Of a stretch of DNA of 64,000 nt, positions 10,701 through 23,878 are shown in pieces. A program made the position numbers and the translations under genes. Origin of the DNA: Phaseolus vulgaris (Eukaryota; Streptophyta; Magnoliopsida; Fabales; Fabaceae); contig NC_023754.2 of the NCBI RefSeq assembly GCF_000499845.2, positions 19,532,111 through 19,596,110 of the forward strand. The letters are read 5' to 3'. Position 1 is the stretch's first letter, and every line of letters begins with the position of its first letter. The notes under the pieces were generated by a model. The model ran no database searches, had not been told where the DNA came from, and worked only from the letters and a program-made list of their open reading frames with translations.

Positions 10701-13700
10701 TGTGGTTTCAGGTAAATTAAATACAAGTCTTGAAAGCTCTTTGTTTTTAGTTTTTGGCCTAGTTATTTGGTTTAGTACATCAATTTCTTTTTAGCTTTTA
10801 AGCGGATTCCTGTTCTAATTGACATAACTCCACTGACGTTCTACATAGTATTAAAGGATGATTTGGTATTGCTATGCTGATTTTGATATCAAATCAATTT
10901 TTTATGGAATCTTCCTAAGAGTATTGCCAACTGGTTCAGCCTACCATGAATGCTTCATTAGACTTGCCAATGATGATCTTTAAGATTTCCTATTTTTTTC
11001 TAATACCTGGGATGAATGTATGTCACTATGTTGTTTGAGCTCTGCATGCATGCAAGTGCATCAGTTCACAGTTATTTGTGTTATTGACTTTTAGTGGCAA
11101 GTTACTGTGTATTAAACATTTTAATATGACAAACTAGGGGGTGAGTTGGTGAGGTGACACCAATGATATATTCAGAAACTAAAATAATGTAGAAAATGGG
11201 ATAATGTTGGGAAATAGAAAGCGGGAAGTTGAGGAGGAGAAAACATAAAGCAAAAGCTTAACTACTTTGCAATTGTTTCATATTAAAAATATTTGAATAA
11301 ATATCAATATTTATTATTTCATCCTTTATCAATTCATTTAAAAAATTTCAATTAAGATAAGTTCTTTTTTTAAAATATTTGCAAGATTTGCTGTTATCCA
11401 TATAAAGATTTCCAACAGAAATTGAAGATGGAAAACTTTCATGGAGTTATCCATATAAGTTGCAGTGATCATGTGCGATCTCAGCTTTTATGTGTAAAAA
11501 TTGAAACTTTAATTGTTAAAATTCCTTAGATTTTCCATTACAGCTTTTGTAGATGTTTCTCCTGAAGAAACTGTGCAGAAGAGTCCTTTTGAAAGTGTTA
11601 AAGATAATGAATCAAGTTCTGTCAAGGAGGAAGCACGGGTTCCTGATGAAGTGAGTTTTTAAGATACACTTTTTGCTAAAGTCGTTCAGTGACCTGTGTT
11701 GTTCTTAATATGTAATACGCATTTATTGAAGGTTTCTCAAAATGGAGCTCCCTTTAACCAAGGTTTTGGTGGTTTTCCAGGTTCTCAATCTACAAGTAAG
11801 TAGTGTCAGTTGAAATTGTAAATATTTGCAATTCAGATTTATTGATGGAAAACCTCATAGAATGTGATACATCTATTCAAGCCTCAATATATAGGAAATG
11901 CACTGGCATAACATGGCCTTAGATCCTGCCAAATAAATGAGTTGTACTCCTTGTCATTATGATTGTACTTATCAATTAATTCTTGTTTTCATTGCTGGGT
12001 TTATCCTGGATCATCTGCACTTCATATGCTTTGTAATTTTACTCTTAACTATGAAGTTTTGCTTGTCAGCTATCACTTACTTTTTTGACTCTGATTAAGC
12101 ATTTAAAATAATGTTGTAAATAAAAAAATATTAGTTCCAAAAGGCATTGTTTCTAATCTCATTGGTACCACTGGCTTAAATCAATTAAACTTTGTTAGTT
12201 GTCTTGAAATATATATTGTTTGTACAATTATTGTTCTTTCCATGTTTCCTTCAATGAGCTGCTTTCTGTTTTATTCAAAGTCCTGAGGGTGCCATTGTTT
12301 ATTTTTGGATAGAAAAATCGGCCTTGTCAGTGGATGCTTTGGAGAAAATGATGGAGGACCCAACAGTGCAGAAGATGGTTTATCCGTAATATTATTTCCC
12401 TCCGTCTTAGATAATGTTTATGATTTTGCATTTCTTGAAAATAATTATGTTGTGGCTTTGTTAGTACTTGAGCAGGGAATATGGATATGTTTAAACTTTG
12501 AGTAGTTCTAGTTTTAAATATATTGATGAAAGTTCCTTAAATGGTTGAAGTCTCTTATCTTACAACTGCTGATGGCAGTTGTACTAGTACCTTTGATACT
12601 CAGAATTGGAGTTTAAAGTAGTTTCATCATTGTGTTTATTTCTATTGAAATGTTTACTTTGGAAGTTTGGATGTGTCTAAAATTCTGCTGGAGCCCTTAA
12701 TTATTTTTTCCCTGTGTCCTCTAGGCACTTTGCTACAGATAGTTTTAGGGGAAGCATATACTTCTGCATTCTTTCATTTCAATAAACTTTCTTTATCCAC
12801 AAAAGATTTGTAATTGGTTTACTGGTGTTCTTTTAATTGAGTGGAGTGGATCTAACTTATGTTCTCTCACTTGTAAAATAAACTGATTCGTAATGTTTTT
12901 TTGTTTACAATTACTTGTTGAAAATTTTCAGATATGATTTACATGCTTGCATAGATTATTTAAGAACTTTTCCCCTTGTTATGCAAAAGGTTTTAACTTT
13001 TTTGGGTTTTGTTGCAGCCATTTACCAGAGGAAATGAGGAATCCTGATACCTTCAAATGTAATTTTCTACTTTTAACAGTTTCCGGCTAATAATGTTATT
13101 AAGATTCATTATTTGTGCAGTGTGCAGTTTTTGTTGTTTAGCACCTTTCTGGAAATAATCCCATGTAACTGCAATGCTGAGTTTGCATGTTATATGCTCA
13201 ATATAGTCTATATGCAACACTTCTATATGGATATACTTTTTTATTTGTTGCCATCATATAATATAAGCACTTTACGTTTAAAAATAGTTTGTAGGTAGGT
13301 CTAAAGTCATGTCTCTCTGCATAACTTCTTGATATGCAGATATTACTTTCTGCATAACTTCTTGATATAATTGGCCAATGAGTAATAGTTGCTGTTCTGT
13401 TGCCTGCTTTTAATAGGGATGCTGCAAAATCCACAGTACCGTCAACAACTGGAAGCAATGCTGTAAGTTCTTCTTCATACTGTTTCTTCAGATGCTTAGA
13501 GCCGTTTTGCTTCACTAATATTATCATTGACTTTGACTCAATTTTAACAGCTAAGATGGGAAAATGCTTATTTGCATTAAGCCTGTTTGACATGTTTCTA
13601 CAAAAACTAGTTTTCGGGTGAATGAAAAAGTTTTCCAGAATTACATTCCAGTTATTAGTCTCACATTTTACAATTTTGATGAGCTGATAATGAAATCTGA

Positions 13701-15869
13701 TGCTTGTTCTATATCTTTTATACATTGAATTTATAATAGATTAGGAAAAAATGGTGGCCATGATTGAAATATCTGTTTTACTTCTTTTTCTTACCACCAA
13801 CTTTGTTGTTTCAACTTCTTCTCCTTATCCTTCACCCCTTGTTATTATTTAGACTAATTTATATTTTAGCTTTTCAGAGCTAGGTTCATGTGTCTTATGA
13901 CAACAACACTCAATGTCCTTGCATTGACTTGAGATCTCAAGTATCTGAAATTTGTATTTTCTTATTTGTTATTTCCCTCTCATCCTATGCGCTGCAGTTC
14001 GATAAATCTGTATTTTGTTAATATAGGGTATGAAATCTTCTCTGGAGATTCAAACATCTGAACCCTTCCTCTTTATTCTTAATGTTTGATTTCAGAAGCA
14101 ACATGGGTGGAAGTACTGAATGGGACAATCGAATGATGGATACCTTAAAGAATTTTGACCTTAATAGTCCCGAAGTTAAGCAGCAATTTGGTAAGTTGTT
14201 ATTATATCATTGTTATGCCTTAGATTTTATTTAGTGTCACCTCTTCTCTGAGAGCCGGATCAACTAAGATGATTAATTTAACATTGTTCAATTTTTGCTT
14301 GTTACTTTTTGACTTGAAAATATTTTAAATACAATAATCTCTTCTCTTCCTTCCATCCTATGGAAATTATCTGTTCTACTTCGTTTATCATCTTTGATTC
14401 TTGAAGATCAACACTAATTGATCACTATTTTTTTTCCTGAAGTTGCATTACATATGGGCGATAATTGACTATTTATTCATAACTTGTTTTTATAAGTTGA
14501 TTTAATCTGTCTGATTACTTCTCAACATTCTAATATTTTCTTTGTCAAATATTGCTTTAAATTCTGCTTCGTGGGGGTAATATACTGTCATTTGTTAAAA
14601 AGAATCAAAATAATTTTTTTCAGTGAAGTGATAAATGCCTTGGTAAGTTCCATTGAGAAAAAAGGTGAGGAGTTCTCATTCAGAAACACACCACATTTCA
14701 TGCCAATTTATCAAATAGTGTTTGGTATGATTCAACATTATTTTTTACTCCTTACCTTGGTTTGCTAGACTTCACTGACTAATTTATCTTTATACGATTG
14801 TAGGCATCATAGTTTCTTCTCTTAGTTTATTGAATTCTCAGATGCCGTGAAACTGTTGATTAAGTCTTTGAAAATATCACCTTGTATTTTTTAAAATAGC
14901 CCTGTTAACAGTTTAAGAATGAATCTTTTACTCCACTCTGGGTCTTTTCTCAAGATATTTTTTTACTTTCAGCAGATCAAATCGGGCTTTCTCCCGAAGA
15001 AGTCATTTCAAAGATCATGGCCAATCCTGAAGTTGCAATGGCTTTTCAAAATCCTAGAGTTCAAGCAGCTATCATGGATGTATGTTCTAATTTAAATACT
15101 TTATTGGTCTTTCATGTCAAAACTCCTCTCTGACTGCATCTTCTTGTGGTTGCAGTGTTCACAGAATCCGATGAATATTACTAAATATCAAAATGATAAA
15201 GAGGTAGGCTTATCTGATTTCATTTGTCTTTCCTAGAGGAATGTACTTTACTGAGTTTAGTTTTCTCTCTGTTTCCCTTGCAAGTCAGTGTTGGCGAAAC
15301 TATGGATAAGCTGATATTTGTTTTAGACTTAAAATTTTATTCATCTAATCATCAGTTTCGGGTCATCTTAAGAAAAAATAAAGTCATTTTTGCTTCCCCT
15401 TCCTAGCTTGTTAAAACAGAGAATAAGTAAAAGTGAAAACTGCACCTATTGTGCTGTAATGTAATTCAGATTCCCATTGGAATTGCTGATTTTCCCGGCT
15501 TCAATAAATCAATTGCAACATGCAGACAACATATTGTATTTTTTACCTTAGGAGTTTAGAGAGAGAGAGAGAGAAACATTCCTCTTAGTGTTCTTACAAC
15601 TGGCATAAAGACTGTGTTTATAATTTATGAATTAATACAGAAAAGGGATTTACAACATGAATGTTTTGAGTTTGCAAGCATGCCATCATGTTTCTAATGA
15701 GTAAAGCTATGATAATTAACCCTGTTTCTAATGAATATAAGAAATGTCAATTTTTGAAGATTTGGCTCTTAAATTTTTTCTGATGGTTGCTTTTCCCTCT
15801 TGAACACTCCAGGTTATGAACGTGTTCAATAAAATATCAGAACTCTTCCCTGGAATGGGTTCACCATGA
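7720..15869 (+). CDS. TIC40: TIC40, chloroplast inner-envelope import co-chaperone
   Basis: Fourteen exons join in frame to 430 residues: 7720-7912, 8756-8867, 9027-9084, 9179-9196, 10309-10585, 11544-11650, 11732-11795, 12313-12385, 13018-13058, 13417-13462, 14096-14190, 14976-15079, 15156-15203, 15813-15869. Pea Tic40 is, as I recall, 436 residues. TIC40 is anchored in the inner envelope and recruits stromal Hsp93 to the TIC import channel. The start MENLNLALVSSSKPL opens a Ser-rich transit peptide. One membrane span follows (SPLFWIGVGVGLSALFSM, about residues 103-122), then KKYAMQQAFKTMMGQM, a Pro/Ser/Gln-rich linker, and a C-terminal Hip/Hop/Sti1-like domain with DALEKMMEDPTVQKMV, LPEEMRNPDTF, NPEVAMAFQNPRVQAAIMD and VFNKISELFPGM. 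Exon 4 is an 18-nt microexon (VASRLK), and exon 12 has a tandem CAGCAG acceptor. No damage is seen. Confidence 0.96.
8349..8515. repeat. Interspersed repeat fragment in TIC40 intron 1
   Basis: The stretch contains TTTAGTCCCTCAATTTT and its near inverted counterpart AAATTTGAGGGACGAAAT, a motif pair common in dispersed legume repeats. It has no coding content, and the parent family cannot be named from this fragment. Confidence 0.35.
10050..10165. repeat. Inverted repeat in TIC40 intron 4
   Basis: Two arms of about 46 bp (10050-10095 and 10119-10165) are reverse complements with few mismatches. They share AAGAGGGTGAT, AAGCCCAAA and TTACAAGTTTA. The loop is about 23 bp. It could be a small MITE or a solo foldback; flanking target duplications are not evident. 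A transcript crossing this intron would form a strong hairpin. Confidence 0.55.
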
Positions 15870-17115
15870 TTCATTTATGCGTTGCTGTTTGCTGGGTCAA
15901 GTTATGAGATGAACCTTGCCTAACCAACTACATGGAGCCATGCAAAACACTCGTGCTCACGGTTACAGCTCCATTGTGACATGCGGATACTAACTGTGTC
16001 TGGCCTGGGCCAATTATTGCCATAGTTGGATCTTTTTTGTTTCACTAAATAGTTGAGATCGTACATTAATATTTAAAGTTCTAGCAAATATTTTGTTTTG
16101 AGGAATTGTATCTGCAGTGTGTTTTTGAGTATTATTCAGGTCCCGTAAAATTGTGAATGCTTCACATAATAATCTTTCACAAATCATAAGCTAATTAAAC
16201 TTTCTCTGGGTGTTTGGTTGTGCATATATGAACTTTTAACATGGATAACCTGAAAGCTCCACGAAATAGTTTTTGCTTAAAAAAATTGGCGTGAAGTTGA
16301 AGATAAGTTATTTGTTTGGAAAAGTTTTATCTTAAGCTTAGACAAGAAGTACAAATAAAATGACTTGTTTTAGTTTTAGTTCATGAAAAAATAGAAGTAA
16401 AAGCAACCAGACATAAGTTATGCAAATGAGTGGCAACTGTCAAATCCTGTAGTGAAGCGTATGATGGAGGGCTATTCGTTGGGAGTAGGTAGACCTTTGG
16501 CTAATGTCAGTGTTTTTCACGATTTTCATAATTTGAGGTTTGACTATTCTTTACACCATGCAGTTGACTGGTTGGTAAAGGCAATTACTAGATTTGTTGG
16601 TAAAGTTGGTGTAACATTCTGGTTCATAACAAAAATTAAAAAGTATAGCCGTTTGATGGGTTCGTTAGCCAAAATAATATATAACACCGGTTATTTTTTG
16701 TGGATCCAAATGAAATATATAACCGTTATACAAATTCCCAGCTGTACAAATTTGAATGCTGACAGAGTAAGAAGTGGAAGCAAAGTAGTATTTAATATTT
16801 GTTACTGCGTGGTATATACTTCCATGGTTAGAAAAACATTATGAATTTGAAGTTAGTGACTTTGTGGGGTCGCCTGTGTCAGACAACACAACTTGACCCT
16901 TCTATGGATCTGTGGCAAAATTCCAGCCCGCTCTGTATTTCAAATTTTGAATGTTCTCGCTTTCACTGTCATTGATAAAAAGGCCACAATCTTTTTTTCA
17001 AAAAAAAGATTCTTTCGCATTCCCCTTCCTCCTTGCTCCTATTCTTCTAAGTGTAATTCCTAACACCATTTTTACTTTGCATTTTTTCTTCACTAGTTCT
17101 GTCTGTCAAAATTCC
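15870..17115. other. Spacer between TIC40 and the next gene
   Basis: The first 250 bp or so are the likely TIC40 3' untranslated region. Around 16206-16416 a segment begins GGGTGTTTGGTTGTGC and ends GCAACCAGACA, weak inverted ends that resemble legume MITEs. An open frame at 16452-16844 has no recognisable similarity and looks accidental. The last 150 bp are the pyrimidine-rich leader of the following gene. Confidence 0.4.
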
Positions 17116-19421
17116 ATGGGTGCATGTTTGAGTAAGAAAAAAGGGTCTTCTACTTCTACCTCTTCCCCTCTTGCTGCGACCAAGTCAGCTTCCGCAGTTG
17201 CTGAGCTGAAGAATCCTTCTCTTATTGGTGTCAATGTTTCCAAACCCAAACTGGAAACTGACCCAGAGGTGAAACTGAAGAAGGAGAATTCTAAGAAAGT
17301 GGAAGAGAAACATGAGGCAGTGCCAGAAGTTGAGGGACATGTGAAAAAGGAGATATTCATCATAAAGCACAGGAAGAGCCATGATGATAGAGAAAGAAAT
17401 TCCAAGTCGCCACCTTGCACAACTCAGCAGAATGTCACCACTGAATCAATGGGTGACATAGCCGCACAACCAGCAGCAACAAACATGGGTGTTGTAGCTG
17501 TGAGGACTTCAAGCTGCACCAAAGAGGAGGTGGATGCAATTCTCATACAGTGTGGGAGACTCAGCAGAAGCTCTTCAGGTAATGCTGTTGCTGCTTCTGG
17601 TGAACACAGAAGAAAGTACTCAGGTTCAAAGAGAAGTTATGATTTTGACCATTGTGACAATGACACCATTTCCAACGATGAGGACTCCAAGAAGGCCAAT
17701 GCCAATGAAAGCAACAGTGATTTGTGTGAGGATGAAAGGCACCAACACCGGCTGCGACACCGCCAGTCACCTAGTCCGAGGCCTTCTTCTCAGGAAAGGA
17801 GAAGAAGAACACCAAGCAGGGAAAGAGACCAGCAACAACGGTCAAGCAGTAGAGAGAGGAGAGTTAGCAGATCTCCTGGAAGAAGGTCATCAGAGAACAC
17901 ATCTGCCAACGCAAGAAACAATAGCAACACTAGTTCTAGGCCTGGGAAAATGGTTTCAGTGCCTGCCACTGTTTCATCACTAGTGATGGATAAGAGTAAC
18001 AATAATGGTGGTGGTGGGGAATCTGCAGCAACCACTGGCATCAAGAGGATAACAGTGAAGAGAAATGTTGGTGCTGCTTCACCGCGTTCTCAGTCTCCTG
18101 CAAGAGCAAATGGGAATGCAGCAAATGCTAATAAAGCATTCAACGAGAATCAGCCGCCCCCATCCCTTAGCCGTAGCTCTTCAAGGAAAGCAGAACAATC
18201 ACCTTACAAAAGAAATCCATTGAGTGAGATTGAACCTAACTCCCTTGCTTTTCCACATTCAACAGCCAACAATAACAGCAGCAGGGTTCAAAACAGACCC
18301 AAAAAGGAATTTGAAACAGAGGCTATTCAGGTACTATTAACTCTTTAATATTTGGTTCAGAATTTATCAGCATTGGAGATTCGACCTTTCGACATTTCAC
18401 CTTTCATGTTTAGAAATGGATTAAACTTGTTGGTGTGATTAATGTAAGTTATATGTAATGATGTTTATCCTCATTGCAGAGAACAAATAGCAGCAGAACT
18501 GCATTGGACAAGGGCATGACTGTAACTTACAATACAAAGGTGCAACCCGAGGGAGATATCAAAGTGCAGTCTTTAATTACTGATAATGCTGTGGTGAAAA
18601 CAATGGTACCACCAGGGTTGGACAACCTAAAACCCCATAAATTAACAAGAAGCAGATCTTCAAGGCGATCCCAGGACTTAGACCTCAACCCTGAAGCTCT
18701 ATTGAATCCTCCTCAGTCCTACGCTTCACTGCTCCTTGAAGATATCCAGAACTTCCATCAGAAGAGCACTCCACCTGTTTCTCTCCCAGCTTGTGTCACC
18801 AAGGCTTGCTCTATCCTCGAAGCTGTTGCTGAACTCAACTCTAACACCAACTTAAATTTCGGTGGTGCAGAGGACAGGAGAAGTCCACCAACTTTTCAGT
18901 GTAGTAGGAATGACTACAATGTTCCATTGACTGCCAATGATTATGGGAAGAGGGAGCCAGATGCTGAGGACCCAGTTGTGGAATCTATGTTAGTATTCAA
19001 TGATGATGATGTGTTGGAATCAAGCTTGCATAAGTATGTGACAGTGAATAGGGGTGGTTCAGTCGGTGGGGTGGACATGGAAGACCAAGAGTCTTCAGGA
19101 AGCAACAGTTTCACTGTCGGTAATGGTCAACAGCAGTGGGGGATTTCTTCTTCTTCATGGGAGCCCAGCTCTGTTGAATCAAGAGATTGCTGGACTTCAA
19201 GATTGAACTACTCCAGAGAGGAAGGTCAGAAAAGTCCATTAGGCTTGGAAGGGAGTGTGTCATCTGAAACAGGATGTGATGTGGATGGAGCCAGGAAGAA
19301 GTTGAACAGCAACGGGAGGGAGTGTGATCATCAGCATGGGAGTGGGATAGGACGTGGAAGGCTTGGTGCCAATAAAGTACTTCACACCATACCTATTGTC
19401 ACAGCATCTGCACCCACATAG
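17116..19421 (+). CDS. At1g65710-like N-myristoylated Ser/Arg-rich protein
   Basis: Two exons, 17116-18330 and 18480-19421, join in frame (AIQ-RTNSSR) to give 718 residues. The start was chosen at MGACLSKKK because Gly2 followed by Cys4 is a classic N-myristoylation and palmitoylation signal, pointing to the plasma membrane. An in-frame upstream extension lacks such a signal. The protein is mostly disordered: a Lys/Glu stretch, a conserved CTKEEVDAILIQCGRLSRS segment (about residues 133-151), an Arg/Ser region (about 215-280) resembling SR-type repeats, and a conserved C-terminal helix SYASLLLEDIQNF followed by LPACVTKACSILEAVAEL (about 485-520). These match a plant-specific family called uncharacterized protein At1g65710. 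The function is unknown. The NHL gene and YSL7-like gene downstream are neighbours of its Arabidopsis relative too, as I recall. Confidence 0.88.
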
Positions 19422-20447
19422 ATTGTGTTGAAAGATATTCCCTTCATCTTGTATGTTAGACTTCTTGAGTTTAAACATTTCTAATGTTTGTGGTTGCACA
19501 CTTTGCGGCCACTTCTCATTTAATTAAGGTCAATATTTTAACTTGTCTCAAATTGGAACCATATACTCTTTATTTCTACAACTGGAACCGTATAACAGAT
19601 ACTTAACAATGGTCACGGCAATGATATCTTACAATTTCCAAATAAAAATGGAAACAAGAGCTGTTACATTAAATAAATTAATAAACAGTTTATTTCGATT
19701 TTGCAGTGTTGTACAATTTAAAATTCCGGGAGACTAGTCAACAGTTTGTTGCAATTGAATTTGGCTGGTATAGCTTTTCTCCCTTTTAGTGTAGAAGTTA
19801 ACCTGTTTCCTGCATTGCTATATATAGTTGTTGATTTAGATTACTGCAGCTGAATCATATAATTAATAAGTTCTGAATCTTTAGTTAATAATACTCTCAG
19901 ACGGTTCACATTTTAATTGATCGAGTACTCTACAACTGATGCATAAACTAGAAGTTATAATTTGATTAAGCTCCTTAAATGCAGGGACTGAAATCAATAT
20001 ATTTCTTTCATAACAGACTCAAAACATACCAAACTTGTCATATCAATATAATTTCTTTTGTAACAGATTCACTATACATCAACCTTGCCATATACTACTG
20101 GTCATAATAATATATACATTCTATTGAGTCCATAACATCTTATACAACAAAAGAACCTTTCCGGAAATAATTTATTCCGACAAGGCTTGTGTTTTGCCCA
20201 AGTAACTTCCAAATTTTTGGTATATGTTGCCTTAGGAAGAGGCTCGAGCCTAATTTAACTAACAAAACAAAACTTTATTTACACCACAAAGCATGGTTAC
20301 AAAGGCTGAAACTCGTTTATCACCAACTTTCTCCTCACGACCAAACTCGCTTCTAGCGTTCCCAATTTGAGTTCATGGAAACATCTAATTCCCCGAGCAA
20401 TTTTTTACCATTGGATAAGGTTGAAAGAACCAGGCAAAAATGGAAGT
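19422..20447. other. Convergent 3' spacer, no gene seen
   Basis: The spacer lies between the ends of two convergent genes. It is AT-rich with several AATAAA-like signals and short unremarkable frames. Two partial direct repeats (TTTCATAACAGACTCA near 20005 and TTTTGTAACAGATTCA near 20053) are visible but short. Confidence 0.5.
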
Positions 20448-23400
20448 TCATTCAGCAATGCTTTTGAAGTTAACCATGTATATTCCAACCACAGTGATCA
20501 AGGCCCCAACAAGTTGTACAGGAGAGAAGGTCTCACCAAGATAGAGAAACCTGAAATACCAAAGCAAAATGTAAGTCATACTCAAAGGTCCTCAAAAAGA
20601 AATGAAAACCTTAAAAATGAAAGAGAAAATACTAGTACCAAAAAAGCAAGAAGAACTTCAAGATATTATGAAAGAATGTCATTGAATTTCCAAAACTTTA
20701 AATGTAGAGAGGGTTACTTTTTTTTCTCCTTAATGACATTCCTAGTAGAAATCTGAAAGTAATTGAAAATCCTATGGCTCTTTCCCACTGTGAGGCAGCC
20801 TTACCCAAAAATTGAAGCAAACATTGGAGTTAAAAAGGTGAGTGAACTGAGCTTGGTCAAGCTACCTGCAGTCACAAATGCAATATCATATGGTGGTCTA
20901 TTTCTTAGGGATCAATATAGATTTTGAAAAACAAAAAGAAGAATCTTCAAAGCCGTATGCCTACGAGTTATAGCTAAAGATGCATCAATAACAGTGATTA
21001 CAATATTGAAGAATAAATTAACCATTTCGGATTTAACATGGAATCTGGAATTCTCAGTGACCATAAAAGGAAATTCATTGATGAAGAGAAAAAAATATAC
21101 GGGGAGAAATATAGACCTTTAGTTGCACTGTAAAAGAACACGCCATAGCTGACAGCACTTCCAAAAACAGATGTATATAGGAGTGCCAATATATCAGTTG
21201 AACTGTACTCTTTGAGACTCCCACTCACCGCAGGGTCATTGTTAAGAACTGAGAATAGCAGAAGTGGGAGACCACCAATAATCATATGCTGCAATAGAAA
21301 AGGGTACAGTTTTGACCTATAAGCTTATAACCATAACATCATATGTGATATAGCGTCCTCCATTTTGCTTGTCTTTTCCTATTTTTTACTCAGACAACAT
21401 TTTTTTTTCTGAAATAATCAAATAAGATATGAATACAAGAACACAATACACTCCATTTCACTAGTATCACATACAAACTTACTATTAAGATATACAATAT
21501 TTCTAGAGACATCTGCAGAAATAAATTGTGCTGCAACAATAATAGTGAACCATAAAGTAGAAGCATATCCAAATTTTTGGTTTGGCAAACTTGCCATGTC
21601 TGGTTTTAAAACTGACAATGCAAAGAGGCAATATGACACATTAAAACAAACACGATTATTTAGTTAAGTGCCATAGGTATTTAACAATGTTAATCAAATC
21701 AACATAAAGATATCAAACACTCTACAGTCAAAAGGGATTTGAAGCACACCCATCCAGTTGCCATGACAGAATCAGAGTACTTGGAGACCCACCGGACCAT
21801 GACTGTGCCAACTGCCATACTCTGAGCTGCAAGAAGCATCCACCACTCACCACTTCCCCACAAAGAGAAGTTGCTTTCATCAAATGATAGGGCGGGTAGC
21901 TGCAACAAAATTACCAGTGCTTGCATTACTAATAATATGTCGACAGCATTTGACAGGCTCACAAAAAATTGTATATTTCGAAGTAATAAAGAGTAAATAG
22001 GTAATTGCATAAAACTTTTGGATGATGGTAACAACTTCAAAACGTATCCTTAACATCATTCTAAATCAAATATACAAGAATTCAACAGTTAATTTTGTGT
22101 TCTGCTTTAAAGGGTACGATAATAACTAGTGATGTTTGCTTAAAACTAAATCCGGAATCAAATATTACCTCGAGTAGTACAAGTCCAATGACACCAAGTA
22201 CAAGCCCAGCAGCTCCAACAACTCCGATTGACTCCCCAAATAACAAAGCCGCAAGTACAGCCACAGTCAAAGGTTGTGAATCAATTATAACCTGCAATAT
22301 CACCCATGGTAGATAATAAAAAGCATGCAACAATAATGGCTGTCGCTGTCAGAATTTGAAAGTAGAATTTGAATCAATATAAAATTCACTCTATTAAAAT
22401 AATAATATAATTTGTATAGAATGCAATTACTATGCAAAAAAGAAAATTACATGAATTGTCATGTATGATCACAAAATTATTAACTTTCTATAATAACTAT
22501 TTAGAAGAAATATATTTAAAGTGAATTCTAATTGATTGATAGAACTAAACTTTATACTGAGAATTTATCAAAACTAATTAAAGATATTTATATTGTTAAA
22601 CCCACCAGACATTAACAATAGTAAAAATAGTTATATTGTTAACACATCGGTTAATTACATTAGGATTATCTTTTTAAATAATTATTATAAAAATGAACAA
22701 ACTTCTCCTGCATAACTATGGTATTATAATAACAAAGTTAGCAAACCTTCACATTGTTGGAGTATTATGCTTATAACATTTTCTAGTACAGTATTTTATA
22801 AAGGAAGCATTGTATAAAAAGTAAATGTACTAATAAGATTTAGGAAAATCTTCTCAATAAGTATTATATGAAAAAACTTAAATAAGTTTGTTCATAAACT
22901 AATACTAGCTAAACATAGATAAACAATCACTATTTAAAGAAACTAACATGACATAAATTTTAAATATAACTCATACATAAACAAAATTTGGCTTGTAGAT
23001 AAGTTATCACAAAAAAACTAGTAGATACATAAACTAAATTAAACTTATAAAAAATTCATTTTTCTTTCATTCTTTTAAATGTACTTATGATGTAGTTTGT
23101 CCACTGCAGAGTTAATTTGAATGCATAATAATGCGCGGTAAAATTGATTAAGAAATTAAGTGGCAACATACGCTTCCTAAACCAGCTGAAGTCCTCTGCA
23201 ACCCTTCTGCGAGAAAACCCTGTCACAATCAGTTGATCAAACTTCAACCTATAAGCATTGTATTTTATTAAGATAAAACATACATGCAAGTGAAATGCGA
23301 AGAAGAAGGACCTGAAAGCAAGTGGCATCAACGAGAGCAAATAGTGTGATGGAAAGCCAAGCGTTGAAGCCAGAAGGAAGAGACTTTCCTTTCGAAGCCG

Positions 23401-23878
23401 CGAAACCCACGAGAAGAAACCCCGCCGGAATGAGGCGAAAAGCGGAAACGAAGAACGGTCCACATTTCGGAAGCACTTCCTTCATCGCCACCATGGCCGT
23501 GCCCCAGAAGAAGAACGGTGAAACCAACACCGTCCATTCCCACAGCGCTTCTGCGAGACACGGAATCGACGATGACGATGAAAGTGGCTCCAATTCTGTC
23601 TTTTCCGTGTTCACGAGGCACTCCACGTCTTGTCCCGTTCCCACGCAATCCACGGAGTCCGGAGGCGGCGCCGGAGAATCCGGCAAGGCTGTTTTGTTGG
23701 AGCATGGAACTCTAAATCGGAGATAAGGTGGAGCGGCGGTGGAACGAGTAAAGGAAGAAGGGGGGAATCTGAGGGTTCGGATGTCAAATTGGGAAGTGAT
23801 GGAGTAGCGGCGGGCGGTGGTGGTGGTGGTGGCGACGGCGAGGGTGGGGGAGGGAGAAGAGCACCACCACGACGCCAT
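20448..23878 (-). CDS. Chloroplast EamA/DMT transporter, At3g02690 type
   Basis: Seven exons (23878-23312, 23219-23172, 22291-22169, 21899-21750, 21288-21117, 20865-20805, 20550-20448) join in frame to 407 residues. About 110 N-terminal residues are rich in Ser, Thr and Pro and look like a plastid transit peptide. Two EamA repeats follow, giving about ten membrane spans. Landmarks are ALWEWTVLVSPFFFWGTAMV, GFLAEGLQRTSAGLGS, SQPLTVAVLAALLFGE, SAVSYGVFFYSATKGSLTKL and LTFLTPMFASIFGFLYLGET. This matches the protein usually called WAT1-related protein At3g02690, chloroplastic, which is closer to cyanobacterial drug/metabolite transporters than to vacuolar WAT1. The substrate is unknown. The start MASWWCSSPSPTL has no in-frame competitor. 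The second exon is only 48 nt. The donor after exon 5 is GTCTAT, unusual but required by the frame. Confidence 0.92.

Noticed and set aside
16452..16844. 130-codon frame between TIC40 and the At1g65710-like gene
   Set aside because: No similarity, no splice context or leader, and a composition typical of random intergenic DNA.
20367..20756. 129-codon plus-strand frame
   Set aside because: It overlaps the last exon of the minus-strand EamA transporter and has a low-complexity Lys/Asn/Arg tail.
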